Position numbers and translations under genes: made by a program. DNA of 64,000 nt from Gonocerus acuteangulatus (Eukaryota > Arthropoda > Insecta > Hemiptera > Coreidae): positions 24,606,626 to 24,670,625 of the forward strand of contig OX328124.1 of assembly GCA_946811695.1 (NCBI GenBank). The letters run 5' to 3'. Under the pieces are notes generated by a model. The model made no database searches. It was not told where the DNA came from and saw only the letters and a list, made by a program, of their open reading frames with translations. This document shows positions 1 through 10,700 of the stretch, piece by piece. Each line of letters starts with the position of its first letter. Within the stretch, counting starts at the first letter, position 1.

Positions 1-303
1 GGTGGGGGTAAACCCCACCCCCAGTGTCATGTTTTAAGGCGCTTTGCAATCAATGCGTAATAAATACACATATTAACAAGTCAACAGCTACATCTTTGTC
101 TTTGTTAAACAATAGACTTGAAATAAAAACACTCAACTGACCTGATCCAGGCATGTAAAGGCAATGTATATTCCTTTAGAGCGGTTCCTCCCTCCCCCTA
201 TGGGGAGAAACACCGCTTATAAGGCTGACCTCATGACACTATCAAGAAATGGCAACTAGAAAGTTTTACGTTTCAGAACCTATAGAACAGAATGGTGGTT
301 CAA

Positions 304-375
<72 letters not shown>

Positions 376-1260
376 ATTTATTTTCTACATGTTTTAATTT
401 CATCTAAACTAGGATATTTAAAGTTTGGTTACATTTGGAGTTAAGGAAGTATGTATTGGAGTATGAAATATGTTTTTAATAGGCATGATAAGTTTTGTAT
501 CTCTTCGTAAAACGGTTGAAAAATAGTGCTAAATGTAAGGCGACTATTCGAAACCTTACTAAATGTTCTATAAAAAAAATTTTCTGAAGCAATTTTCGAG
601 TCGGACTTTTTTTAATTGAAGACAACAGAGGAAGATCATTCAATTGATATCTGAGTAGCTCTACAAGGTTTTGAATAATTTCTTTTTGAGCTGAAACAAG
701 TCTCTGAGTTTTGAGGCTTACAATGCTCTGAACGTTTATGGTTTCGAATGTTTCAGTAACGGACATATCACACAATGAAGGATGACAATTACCCTTGGGT
801 TTGGACCCTTGGGGGGAGGGGCGGATGATTGGTAAATACAATGGCCTTTTTTTAGAGCTAGCTTTCGAACTTTAATATAAGTATGCTTTGTTAATTTGTA
901 GTCTACCATCAAAGCAAGGGCCTCTTTATTAGAAAAAAGACACATATGATTAGTTTCACTAAATCATTATTTTCATTTGAGTTGCAAATTCTGAGGGAGA
1001 TTGATCTATTTCTCTGATAAGATTTAGCATCGAATCTTCACCGAATTCCTAACAGATTCTTCTATGGTGAATGCTAATTCTTTCGTACTGCGTGACTTTA
1101 TAATAACTTTAACTTTATTTAACTTTCCTCGGGCACAGCAGTCATCGAATCGTTTCATAGAGCGACCGAAAGCGACAGACAAGTAGATGGCAAAATTTCT
1201 TGAAACAAGTATTCGAACATGAGCATACTGTCTAGCCAATGATTATTTTCAATTATAAAT
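1..1260. repeat. Dispersed repeat family R, fragment
   Basis: This stretch shares a mosaic of phrases (the CGGTTCCTCCCTCCCCC block, 'GGTGGTTCAAATTT' followed by a (TA)n run, 'TTGGAGTTAAGGAAG') with 36268-37733, 43530-44060, 51440-51800, 58830-59918 and 63164-63330. That marks an old multicopy element. Short ORFs in it (for example on the - strand at 476-841) have no recognisable domain and are not called as genes. The copy at 37.7 kb ends in a CTAGC-type terminus, so the family may be Helentron-like; this is inference. Confidence 0.55.
307..374. repeat. (TA)n microsatellite
   Basis: An uninterrupted TA dinucleotide run of about 34 units. It sits at the same relative position as the TA run in the related repeat at 59057-59104. 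Confidence 0.95.
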
Positions 1261-2648
1261 CTGTCCGGATATCTTCCAGCCTCGTGCCATTTCATTTTCA
1301 TTTTCGCAATTTTTTATTTTAAATGAGTCTTTAATGTAGCTGAAAAACGTTGGAATAATATTTAATATCTCAAAACGTTCCCAAATATGGCTATATATAT
1401 ATATTGAATCTACGTCCTTTCAATTTCACCAAATACTAAATAGCTTCCTACGCGAAAATGGAATTTATTTTCCACAAAACACATAAGCAGGCGAAAGCAG
1501 CTAAATGTTTCAATTTTGTCTCAAATACCTTCTAAGTAACCTGTACCATAAATTTCACAGAGGTACTTTGAGGTACTTTTTAGTAAAAGTCCTTTTAAGT
1601 TTTAAAAATGCCTTATTTTAAAGCATGTTAAAAAAAATTATAATAATGGGTCAAATTATAAACTAATTATTTGGAGAATCACTTGCTTGAATAACAGTAG
1701 TTTATATTCACTAATAAAAAAACTAAAAATGAAAAAAATATCAGTACGATGATGTACGGAGTTCAATTGAAAGATTGAATAGTTCAAACCAAATGTAACC
1801 CGTCAAATCAAATACTATTTACAGCGTTGTGTTTACTTTCGAATTCGCCTGCTAAAATCAAAACAACCTCGAATACGGTTCCAAGAACTACTTCCCTTTA
1901 CACTAAATACAACAGTTTCATTTCCACTTCTGTGTGCTGCTCAGGAATGGCACATGCTCGAAATGGGCCGGTTGAATAAAAACGAGTAGGAAGAGTAATT
2001 ACTTACAAGTAAAGTGTAACAAGTATTTATAGGGCAAGTAAACCGATGTAAATAAAGAGAAAAGTTTACTCGTGACGGTTTACTTCCCAGATAGAGGTTA
2101 TACTTGCAAGTATTTACTCGCGCTTCAACAGAGTTCACTAGAAATGCAAGTAAATACTTATATCGGCACAGGGTTACACATCTTTCCTGTTGTACCTATA
2201 GCTGTGCATTTTATCCTCTTGAGGATAAAGAGAAGACAGTGGCCCCGAAATAAACTTAGCTAGCCAATACTACTGTGATCATTGAAATATTTGTTTACTC
2301 GCTCTGAATGTACCAACAATGTTGGCTTCTTCCAAATACTTTATTATTTTTGTTTTGTTTTAATTTTACTGTTTTAATCAACTTGTATATAATTATCTGT
2401 GCCAAGAAACTTGACGATTGTACTTATTATTTGTGTACAGATTTCAAATATACAAATAATAAATAAGGTAAAGAGGGTAATTTTTTAATCCTCTTAAGTT
2501 CTGTTTTATCTTCTTGTCAACTCGTCTCATATCCTTTATTTCTGAGTAGTCAGCTATGAATGAAAGTGATGCGATTGCTGGTTGTGACAGTAGCGCTATT
2601 TTTGTATTTTTTTACCGTTGTATTTAATAAATTAATCCGTCTTAAAAT
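1261..2648. other. AT-rich stretch without a recognised gene
   Basis: No ORF over about 70 codons resembles a known protein. At 1980-2300 the words AGTAAAC/GTTTACT and CAAGTA recur in both orientations, suggesting a decayed inverted-repeat element, but I see no defined ends. The last ~25 bases before the transposon at 2657 look like the 3' part of SINE family B. Confidence 0.4.
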
Positions 2649-3292
2649 TTTTCTTTGGTAATACTGAAGGAGAGTGTCCTCAGCACCGATTTTCTTCAAA
2701 GTTAGCACTATAACGTATTTTGATGCACTAAACACGAATCCGTTGAAAAAAAAAGTTGCTCGCAACTAGGAAAGAAGTTATTAAGCACTAAAGTTCACTG
2801 TTATGGAGGTTATAAAAGACGGGGTAAACAGCTTATATGTAAACACGCGCATGCGCAATAGTCCTTAATGACGAAGTGTAATTAAAATTTAGACTCACCT
2901 GTGGTAGCTGACTTGGTCGTAAACTGTCGCTTTTGGGTAAAAGGGCTATGCGTTTCCTCCTAGACATCTTCAGACGCGATGTTTGGTGGATATAAGTCCG
3001 CAATCGCACCGAAAAAAGCATTTATGCGCTCTTCATATTTATAGAATTATGAAGTCGTGTAACTTCATTTTTTTTCAACACTTTCAACAAAAAACTGTAA
3101 TAACTATAACAATAACAAGCTAATTACAGCTTAGAGGGAATTAGAGAAGCTTAGAAGGAACAAATCATAAAGGCATTAGCTAATTATTAAGGGATTTCTG
3201 TTATATAATACTTTTCAGGAGCGAAACAAGAAATTTGAAGAATGTTTCATTATTTAAAAAAATGTTTCTGAATAAAATTATGTTTATTTTAA

Positions 3293-4102
3293 TTGAATGA
3301 AATTGGGTTCAAGGTGCGTAATGCCATCACTGTCCGCCACCCAATAACCAAACAGCCACTTCCTCTATTCTTTATTGACTTGGAGCCAGCTGGTAATAAT
3401 AGTGAGATATTTAACCTCAAGCGTCTTCTGTACACAAGTGTAAAAGTTGAAGAGCCCCACAGAAAAGAAGAGCTGATCCAGTGCCAGAGATGTCAGGGCT
3501 TCAACCACACAAAGAACTTCTGTACATTGAATCCAGCTTGTGTTAAATGTGCAGGACCTCATTTAACTTCACAGTGCTCCAAAAAAAACCGTGAAGAAAA
3601 GGCTAAGTGTGTTCACTGCCAAGGTGACCATCCGGCTAATTATAAAGGCTGTTCAATATATCAAGAGCTTCTGAAAAAGCGCCATCAACTCCCAAGAGAA
3701 CAGCCGACTGCCCCAACAATTCAAGAATCCCACCTGCCGTTACACAATATTTCCCAAACCAAGATCTTCTCAAAGAACACTCCTCCACAAGATATTCTAC
3801 AGAGCAAGTATCCAGTTCAGCCACGCCAAGATCCACCTTCCGTTCCTGATGCAACTCCTCAGACAGAATTCCCAGTCACTGCATCGAGTCTCTCTAAGGC
3901 CAGTTACGCTGCTACGGCGAAAAGTGGGGTAAGTCCTTTCCCTGAACCCTCTAACCTTCCTTTATCCACACCCCTTTCTGAGCTTAACTCTATTGCCGCA
4001 TCACTTAATGCCTTCTTAGCAGAAATGAGAACCATAATAACACCTCTCGTTTTCATTTTGCAAAAACTCTGTCAGCTTCCTTGTCATCCCACCCAAACAT
4101 GA
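3293..4102 (+). pseudogene. Jockey-type ORF1 (gag) protein, N-terminally truncated
   Basis: About 269 codons are open, but the first ATG-like position is actually TTG, so the true N-terminus is lost by 5' truncation. What remains is a PRE_C2HC-like segment (PLPLFFIDLEP, residues about 24-34) and three gag zinc knuckles: CX2CX4HX4C (QCQRCQGFNHTKNFC), CX2CX3HX4C and CX2CX3HX6C. A Pro/Ser/Thr/Gln-rich tail follows. In Jockey elements ORF1 binds the element RNA and targets it to the nucleus. The stop TGA at 4100-4102 overlaps the ORF2 start as ATGA, consistent with coupled termination-reinitiation. Family assignment is strong. Function of this truncated copy is unlikely without a supplied full ORF1. 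Confidence 0.85.
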
Positions 4103-6810
4103 ATCATTCCTTCTGTAACCCTCTTACAATCCTCCTATGGAACTCCAACGGACTTCTAAATCACAAAGACGAACTGGACATATTTCTAAGGGACAAAAAC
4201 ATTGATATCGCACTTTTAACCGAAACGCACCTCACACGACGAACTCCTTTTAATATCGAGGGATACAAGACATATAGGACTGACCACCCAGACGGGACTG
4301 CTCACGGTGGAACAGCGATTCTTGTGCGATCTTCGATTTCTCACTTCCAAATTCCAAATCAATTCCCACCAAATATCCTACAGAGTACATCAATTTCACT
4401 ACAGTCGACCTTCCAATTTCCCATCACAGTTGCAGCTGTATATTGTCCTCCAAATAGATCTGTTTCTGCCACCTCCTTTCAGAACTTCTTCGAACATCTT
4501 GGTCCACGTTTTTTAATTGGCGGAGACTTCAATTCAAAACATCCCCAATGGGGTTGCCGTGTCGCTAATCCCCGAGGAAGAGCTTTATTACAAACTCTTT
4601 CTACCTTCCCAGCAAAAATAATCGCTCCCTCTTCACCTACATATTGGCCCACTTCTCGATCAAAACGACCTGACATCCTTGATTTCTTTATTTCGCATGG
4701 TATTTCCCAAATCCCTACTTCCATCTCCCCTCTGGATGACCTTTCGTCCGACCATACTCCAATCGTCCTGTTTTTCAACTCCGATGTAGATTCCTATTCC
4801 TCTCCTCCACGACCGACACTCATACATGGTCCAGTTGACTGGCAATCCTTTCAAACAATCCTAGAAAATAATCTGAACCTAAACATATCCTTGAAAACAG
4901 ATGTAGAAATTGATGAAGCTGTTAATTGCTTTACAATAGCCATTCAGCAATCTTTATTCAACTCCACAAGACAAAAACCTTTATCTAACTCAAAAAAACG
5001 ACCAGCTGACATACCGACAAACATACAACAATTACTAACGGAAAAGAGAAGAGCACGCAAACGATGGCAAACCTCCCGATATCCCTCAGACAAAAGACGA
5101 CTAAATCACTTGACAAACAAACTCAGAAACGAACTCAAAAAACATAAAAACGAACAATTTCAATCCTACACGAAAGAATTGACTACGTCTAACAACTCAC
5201 TCTGGCAAGCCACTAAAAACATTTTATCATACAAATCTTCCCACCACCCCATTCGTAAGGAAGATGGCTCATGGGCCAAATCTGATGAGGAAATTTCTAC
5301 GACCTTCGGGCAATACCTTTCCAATGTTTTCACCCCTCACCCTGATATTAATGATCCTACCCACTCCCTCCAAGTCTCAGACAAACTAGATGAGCCCCTT
5401 CCAATGTCTCCTCCTCCAAAGGCCTTCAATCCTAATGAGATAACTTACACAATCCAACAATTACCTAACAAAAAAAGCCCAGGATATGATTTAATTACGC
5501 CCCAAATACTCAAACACCTCCCAAAAAAAGCAGTCCTATTTTTAACTTATATTTATAACGCCGTTCTTCGAACAACTTATTTTCCTATCCTCTGGAAATA
5601 CTCAATAGTCCGAATGATACACAAACCAAAAAAGCCCGTCCACGACACAACTTCTTATCGACCTATTTCCCTCTTACCCATATTAGGAAAAATTCTTGAG
5701 AAACTTATACTCAAACGCCTCTATCCGATCCTTGAACCTGTAATTCCCGCATCCCAATTTGGTTTTCGTCAATTTCATTCCACTATTCATCAATGTCACA
5801 GAATTGTGGACTTAATTTCAACAGCCTTCGAAAATAAACAATATTGCTCAGGTGTCTTCCTCGATGTAGCTCAGGCTTTTGACCGCGTGTGGCATGAGGG
5901 ATTACTGTTTAAGATAAAAAAAATACTTCCATCCACATACTACCTAATATTAAAATCCTACCTTTGTGACAGATTTTTTCAGGTCTCATATGGTACTACA
6001 TCCTCACCTACTTTCCCCCAACTTGCAGGTGTTCCACAAGGTGGAATTCTTAGTCCGCTGCTTTTCCTGGTATACACAGCCGATATTCCAACTTATCCTG
6101 ACACATCTCTCCATATGTTTGCCGATGATACAGCCATATTTGCTTGCAGCCAAGATCCGAGCCATGCATCCAGGTCCCTTCAGGCTCATCTTAACACCAT
6201 CAATCCTTGGCTCATCAAGTGGAGAATTAAAGTAAACCCACAGAAATCCTGCCACCTAACATTTGCCCTCAGACGATCTATTTGTCCCCCAGTGTCCCTT
6301 AACGACTCAATTCTTCCTCAAAAATCCCAAATCCGCTACCTTGGACTTATACTTGATAAACGACTAACTTGGAAACCACACATTACTCAGAAGAGACAAG
6401 AACTCAACCGACGGTACAGACTTTTACTACACTTACTCGACCGACGATCACACCTTACACTTAAGAACAAAAGACTCATTTACATGACAATACTCAGACC
6501 TATATATACTTATGGCATAGAGCTCTGGGGATCCACAAAGCCCTCAAACTCCTACAAAATTCAATCATTGCAATCTAAAATCCTCCGTAAAATAGCCGAC
6601 GCTCCATTCTTTGTATCCAATTTGACTCTTCACAACGACCTCCATATTCCATTTATCCAACCCTTATCAAAACAAGTATATAAAAAATTTCATTCTAAAT
6701 TACACGGTCATCCAAATTCTTTAATTAACTCCCTATCATCATATCTAATCCCAAACAACCCCATTCGCCGTCTGAAGCGTAACTGGCCTAGAGACCAGCT
6801 CCAAGAGTAG
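4099..6810 (+). CDS. Jockey-like ORF2: AP endonuclease plus reverse transcriptase
   Basis: An intact 903-residue ORF from the ATG at 4099, which overlaps the ORF1 stop, to TAG at 6808. The N-terminal exonuclease/endonuclease/phosphatase domain shows WNSNG, the catalytic Glu in LLTETH (residue 42), GGDFN (Asp143, Asn145) and SSDH (Asp218, His219). The reverse transcriptase follows, with SPGYD, the SYRPISLLP block, a FLDVAQAFDRVWH motif A, VPQGGILSP, and the catalytic FADD at residues 674-677. No RNase H domain follows, as is usual for the Jockey clade, and the length is typical. The enzyme nicks target DNA and primes cDNA from the nick. No frameshift or internal stop is present and all catalytic residues are kept, so this copy is young and could act in trans, although its ORF1 is truncated. 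Confidence 0.93.
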   Translation: MNHSFCNPLTILLWNSNGLLNHKDELDIFLRDKNIDIALLTETHLTRRTPFNIEGYKTYRTDHPDGTAHGGTAILVRSSISHFQIPNQFPPNILQSTSISLQSTFQFPITVAAVYCPPNRSVSATSFQNFFEHLGPRFLIGGDFNSKHPQWGCRVANPRGRALLQTLSTFPAKIIAPSSPTYWPTSRSKRPDILDFFISHGISQIPTSISPLDDLSSDHTPIVLFFNSDVDSYSSPPRPTLIHGPVDWQSFQTILENNLNLNISLKTDVEIDEAVNCFTIAIQQSLFNSTRQKPLSNSKKRPADIPTNIQQLLTEKRRARKRWQTSRYPSDKRRLNHLTNKLRNELKKHKNEQFQSYTKELTTSNNSLWQATKNILSYKSSHHPIRKEDGSWAKSDEEISTTFGQYLSNVFTPHPDINDPTHSLQVSDKLDEPLPMSPPPKAFNPNEITYTIQQLPNKKSPGYDLITPQILKHLPKKAVLFLTYIYNAVLRTTYFPILWKYSIVRMIHKPKKPVHDTTSYRPISLLPILGKILEKLILKRLYPILEPVIPASQFGFRQFHSTIHQCHRIVDLISTAFENKQYCSGVFLDVAQAFDRVWHEGLLFKIKKILPSTYYLILKSYLCDRFFQVSYGTTSSPTFPQLAGVPQGGILSPLLFLVYTADIPTYPDTSLHMFADDTAIFACSQDPSHASRSLQAHLNTINPWLIKWRIKVNPQKSCHLTFALRRSICPPVSLNDSILPQKSQIRYLGLILDKRLTWKPHITQKRQELNRRYRLLLHLLDRRSHLTLKNKRLIYMTILRPIYTYGIELWGSTKPSNSYKIQSLQSKILRKIADAPFFVSNLTLHNDLHIPFIQPLSKQVYKKFHSKLHGHPNSLINSLSSYLIPNNPIRRLKRNWPRDQLQE

Positions 6811-7243
6811 TTAGTACAATATTACTCTCTGCCTTGTGGGTACTGCAACTGTGCAGCTTCCCTCCTCACGAGCTTCAAGACACATTCACATGTATCTTTT
6901 TACTGGAAATGTATTTTTACATTGTTGTAAATTCTGAATAAATAAATAAATAAATAAATAAATGAATAAATAAGTGTTGGTAAATTTGAATAATTGATAG
7001 TTAATTTCAATTACACTTCTTCATTAAGGACTATTGCGCATACGCGAGTTTACAAGTACGTTGTTTATGCGATCGTTTGTAACCTTCATAACAGTGAACT
7101 TTTTTTTTAAATAACTTCTTTCCTAGTTGCGAGCAAATTTTTTTTTCAACGGATTCGTGTTTAGTGCATCAAAATACGTTATAGTGCAAACTTTGAAGAA
7201 AATCGGTGCTGAGGACACTCACCTTCAGTTTTACCTTTTCTTT

Positions 7244-7283
7244 GATAATAATGGACCTTAAAATTTAAATAAATAAATGTTGC
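7244..7283 (+). repeat. 3' tail of SINE family B
   Basis: The phrase GATAATAATGGACCTTAAAA followed by TTTAAATAAATAAAT matches the 3' ends of the SINE-B copies at 31288-31503 and 48122-48300. It was split from its upstream part by the 2657-7235 insertion. Confidence 0.6.
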
Positions 7284-7754
7284 CGTAAATTAAATAGGAT
7301 AAAGAAAAGGCATGGACATAGTTTAGCCGATCAGTTTTTGAAAAACGTTGGGAAACAAATCAGTATTTCTTTTCACCTCGATGTCGTTGGCAACACCACA
7401 CTTTGTGGTGATGTCATTGTAGTTTAAAAATGATAAAAGACATTATTCTTTTATATTTTAATTTTGAATATTTTATTATCATGAAATATTTACTGGCCGT
7501 GTAGAAGTGGGCAAATCCGTCAGACCGTTATATTGTAAAGAACAAATATTCAAGATCTTTCCACTAAAAAGAGAATCACCCAAACAGATTTTATCAGTGA
7601 GCTCAGAAAGTGAATTATTATTCTGTGTTCGCTGGAATTTTTCTTATAACCTCTTTGGAAAATAAACTGGTTGAGCACATGGCTGTCAGGTTATAATTGT
7701 CCTTGGTTTGTAAACATAGGAGCATTTTAGTTTTTTAACTGTCGTTTATTGACG
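7284..7754 (+). other. 5' flank and probable 5' UTR of DDX27
   Basis: AT-rich single-copy-looking sequence directly upstream of the first codon. No TATA box or other core promoter element is convincing. The first in-frame codon that could be read as a start is a TTG at 7749, but the ATG at 7755 is the better start. Confidence 0.4.
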
Positions 7755-10700
7755 ATGGTCGTCACCGATTTGATTAAGACAATAAATGAAGATGAAGAGG
7801 TCCCTGATTATTCAGAAAGCTCAGAAGAAGAAGAGACAGTAGGTATTAGTCACTTTAAAACACTAAATCTAATGGACATGTATAATTTATTTATTCCTTT
7901 CAGTTACAGCCAAAGAAGAGAAAAAAACGGAAAAACAAAGAGTTTGATCAGAATTTCGAATTTGTTTCATCTTTTGCCGACTACCATAAAGATCCATGGG
8001 ATGATTTATACAAATATGTGAAAAGAAAAGTTAAAAACAAAACTGATGATAAGATTAAAAAAGCCCGTGAATCACTTAAGAGCAATGTAGGCATCTCTCA
8101 TTACTTTTTGTTTCAACTATTTATTTTCAACAGTATAATATGATCCTGTTATTTTAGGATTTGACAGTAGAGGAAGAAGACGATGAAGACAATAAGAAAG
8201 AAGATGGATTGAGTAGCGGAGACTCTGGAATCTCCGATGATGAATTGGTTGAAGGTATGTTATGATTAGTCTGATAATAAGTACAATAGGAGAAGTGTTC
8301 CATTGTCATGGGTGAATTTTCATCTACTGCAAAAACATAATATATTCCTAAGAGTAATAGGTGGAAAATAGAATGATTACCGATATAAAAATTAATATTT
8401 TTAATTAATGAGTCATATATTTTTTTCAATGTTAACATATTATTTATGCCAGTATTGTGTATTATCATAGCAAAATCTTTCTTTTATCTACTGTTGAATG
8501 TCAAATCATGATTTGTCTCTTTCATTTTTTGTTTCTTTTCAGAGATTTTATATTATTAAGTTCTTCTATGAAACCTAAAAATTAGTTCAATTCTTGCAAT
8601 TGATAATCTGCTTTTAAAACTTATTTAGAAGTATTGCCTAAATAAGTTTTAAAAGCAGATTATCAATTGCAAGAATTGAACTAATTTATTTATTTATTTA
8701 TTTTAATTATTTAGAAGTATTGCCTACTAACTGAGCGAGGTTAGCTCAGTGGTAGAGCACTCGACTAATAAGTTGGAGGCCTGAGTTCAAATCCCGAGCA
8801 AGCACTAAAGATTTTTTCTTCTAGTGTCTTCGTTCATGGATTGAATTCGGCCTCCCTGACCGTCCCTAGGCCGACCCAGCCTTTAATTAATTTAATAATG
8901 GGTACCTTGGGTGCTAATGACTCTAGCAGTCGAAGCGGCCAAGGGGAAAATCAGGCGGCCGGAGCATAGTACTGACCATACTATCTCCCTAGTGTGCTGT
9001 ATGGTCATGAACCAGATAACTCTATAGTATCTGCCCCTCAGGGCCCTCGTGGCTTGTTACGGGACTGATTTTTTTTTTGATTGCCTACTAACTAATTTGC
9101 CTGATTTAAATTGACTTGCCTTCTAATTGTTATTGCGGTACCTCAACAAGAGGGTAGTAACAGAATTTGATGGCTAGAAATCTGGGTCTGGTAGCTAACG
9201 GCTCATGCGGAAGACAGGGGTCCGAGTCCCTCCGGTGGTAGGAATTTTTCTCATCTCAGGGCCCGTTAACCCTGAACTGGTGACATACAAATTTTGAACG
9301 TTACAAAGTAACATGCGTCTGAGACGTGTGCATGGTAAAATTGTTTTTGGGGGCAAATATTTTGAATGGAACTGTAAATAATGAAGGTATAATTTATTAA
9401 AATAGTTAATAAAAAATAAAAAAATCATCGCTTCGTATTAATATCAGGTCTAAAAACAAACAAAAATTCATCACTCAAGAAGGTCAAATATTGCATACTT
9501 TTGTTGAACACTCTAATCAAAATGGATTTAACATTTTATGTGTTTTAAAGCTGTTTGTCTTCTTATTGAATATGGACTTTACCGGTGTGGTTTCCATTTG
9601 GGAAATTATCACAAATTGTTTCTTCAGGTTCCCCAAGCCCAAGAATATATTGTCCCATTTCCCTGACGTCATCTTGGACATTTAACAATTAACAAACTTC
9701 GTCACCTGGTTTTTTTATCAAACTGTTTGTTAATGAATTTTTGGAATCTTCATCAATTCCTTTACTATTCAAGTGTAGAAAACCCATTGATAACAGTAAC
9801 ATTGGGAATGGAATGTGCAATTGGTTTCAAAATAAAATAGAAATAGAAATATAGAGAGGACAAATAAGTAAATTTTGTTTTAAATAGTTATTGTAGGTTT
9901 GCTGCGTACCTCAACTGTAGTAAATAAATTGTTTCAAGTAATAGACGTCTGTGAGACAAACATAAAAGTGAGCACTATTAGTAACAGTCTACAAGATGGT
10001 GTAATTTTTAATTAGAGCCTTACTACTACCACAAAATATACAATTGATCCGCTTAAAATTCCACTAGCCTTTTTTTACATTATCTAAAGTAAGCATATAT
10101 TGAGGGTTTAATTTTACACCACAATGCCGGAAAATACTATTTCTAGACATCTCTCTAATGTATGTTACCAGTCGAATGTTCATTGCCGCACCATGGATGA
10201 TGGGGCTAATGGCCTTTGTTGTCGCAAATAAAAAAAAAAAAAAAAAAAAGAAAAACCTATTATGTTACTGATTTCTATAGCAGAAATATATAAAATTATA
10301 TGTATAAAACAAAAGAAGTAGTATCCTTCTCAATTCGGGGGGGAAAAAAAAATAAAAAAAGAATTATGAAACCTTTAGAATTTAGTCCAATGTTCTTGTA
10401 AATTACAATTTCCCTAGTTGATATGTATATTATGATTTGCTACACTGTATATGGGCCGGATTAAAACTTACTTTCATACGTAAAAAGAAGTAAGATGTAA
10501 TAGTTAGTAGTTAGACAATAATAAGAAATATTATTATTATCTTAAGAATATTTTTTCAGATATGGTTCGTGAAAAAACAAAAAAAATTGGAAAGAAAAAG
10601 CTAAAAAAACTAAAGAAAAGTGGTGGCACAGTGGAAACCAAGGAAGAATCAGAAACAGAAGATGAGGAAGAAAAGATAAAATTTGATGATGCTCCACCCT

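Larger units (their letters stand above)
3278..6975 (+). mobile_element. Jockey-like non-LTR retrotransposon, 5'-truncated
   Basis: It contains a gag-type ORF1 remnant and a full ORF2, then a short 3' UTR and a tail of AATA repeats after 6938. Compared with copy 2 of the host element (about 18550), the insertion point is the 'TTTCTGAATAAA / GTTGGTAAATT' junction. The 5' end is truncated: the ORF1 frame opens directly after a stop (3290-3292) inside the gag domain and has no ATG. The 5' boundary is approximate. Confidence 0.85.
2657..7235. mobile_element. Large TIR/foldback DNA element, copy 1 (hosts a Jockey insertion)
   Basis: The ends form an inverted repeat of roughly 235 bp (2657-2888 against 6995-7235), beginning GGTAAWACTGAAGG. 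An 8-bp direct repeat, TTTTCTTT, flanks the element (2649-2656 and 7236-7243). The outer flanks join into the tail of SINE family B, which confirms the empty site. A second copy lies at 17677-21466 and a decayed relative at 39755-40385. No transposase of its own is visible. An 8-bp target duplication is compatible with hAT, P or Merlin; the superfamily is unresolved. Without the Jockey insert the element would be about 0.9 kb. Confidence 0.8.

Noticed and set aside
8733..8810. Possible tRNA-Ile gene
   Set aside because: A and B boxes are present, but the sequence continues as a 347-bp SINE with a 14-bp target duplication, and the acceptor stem does not pair properly.
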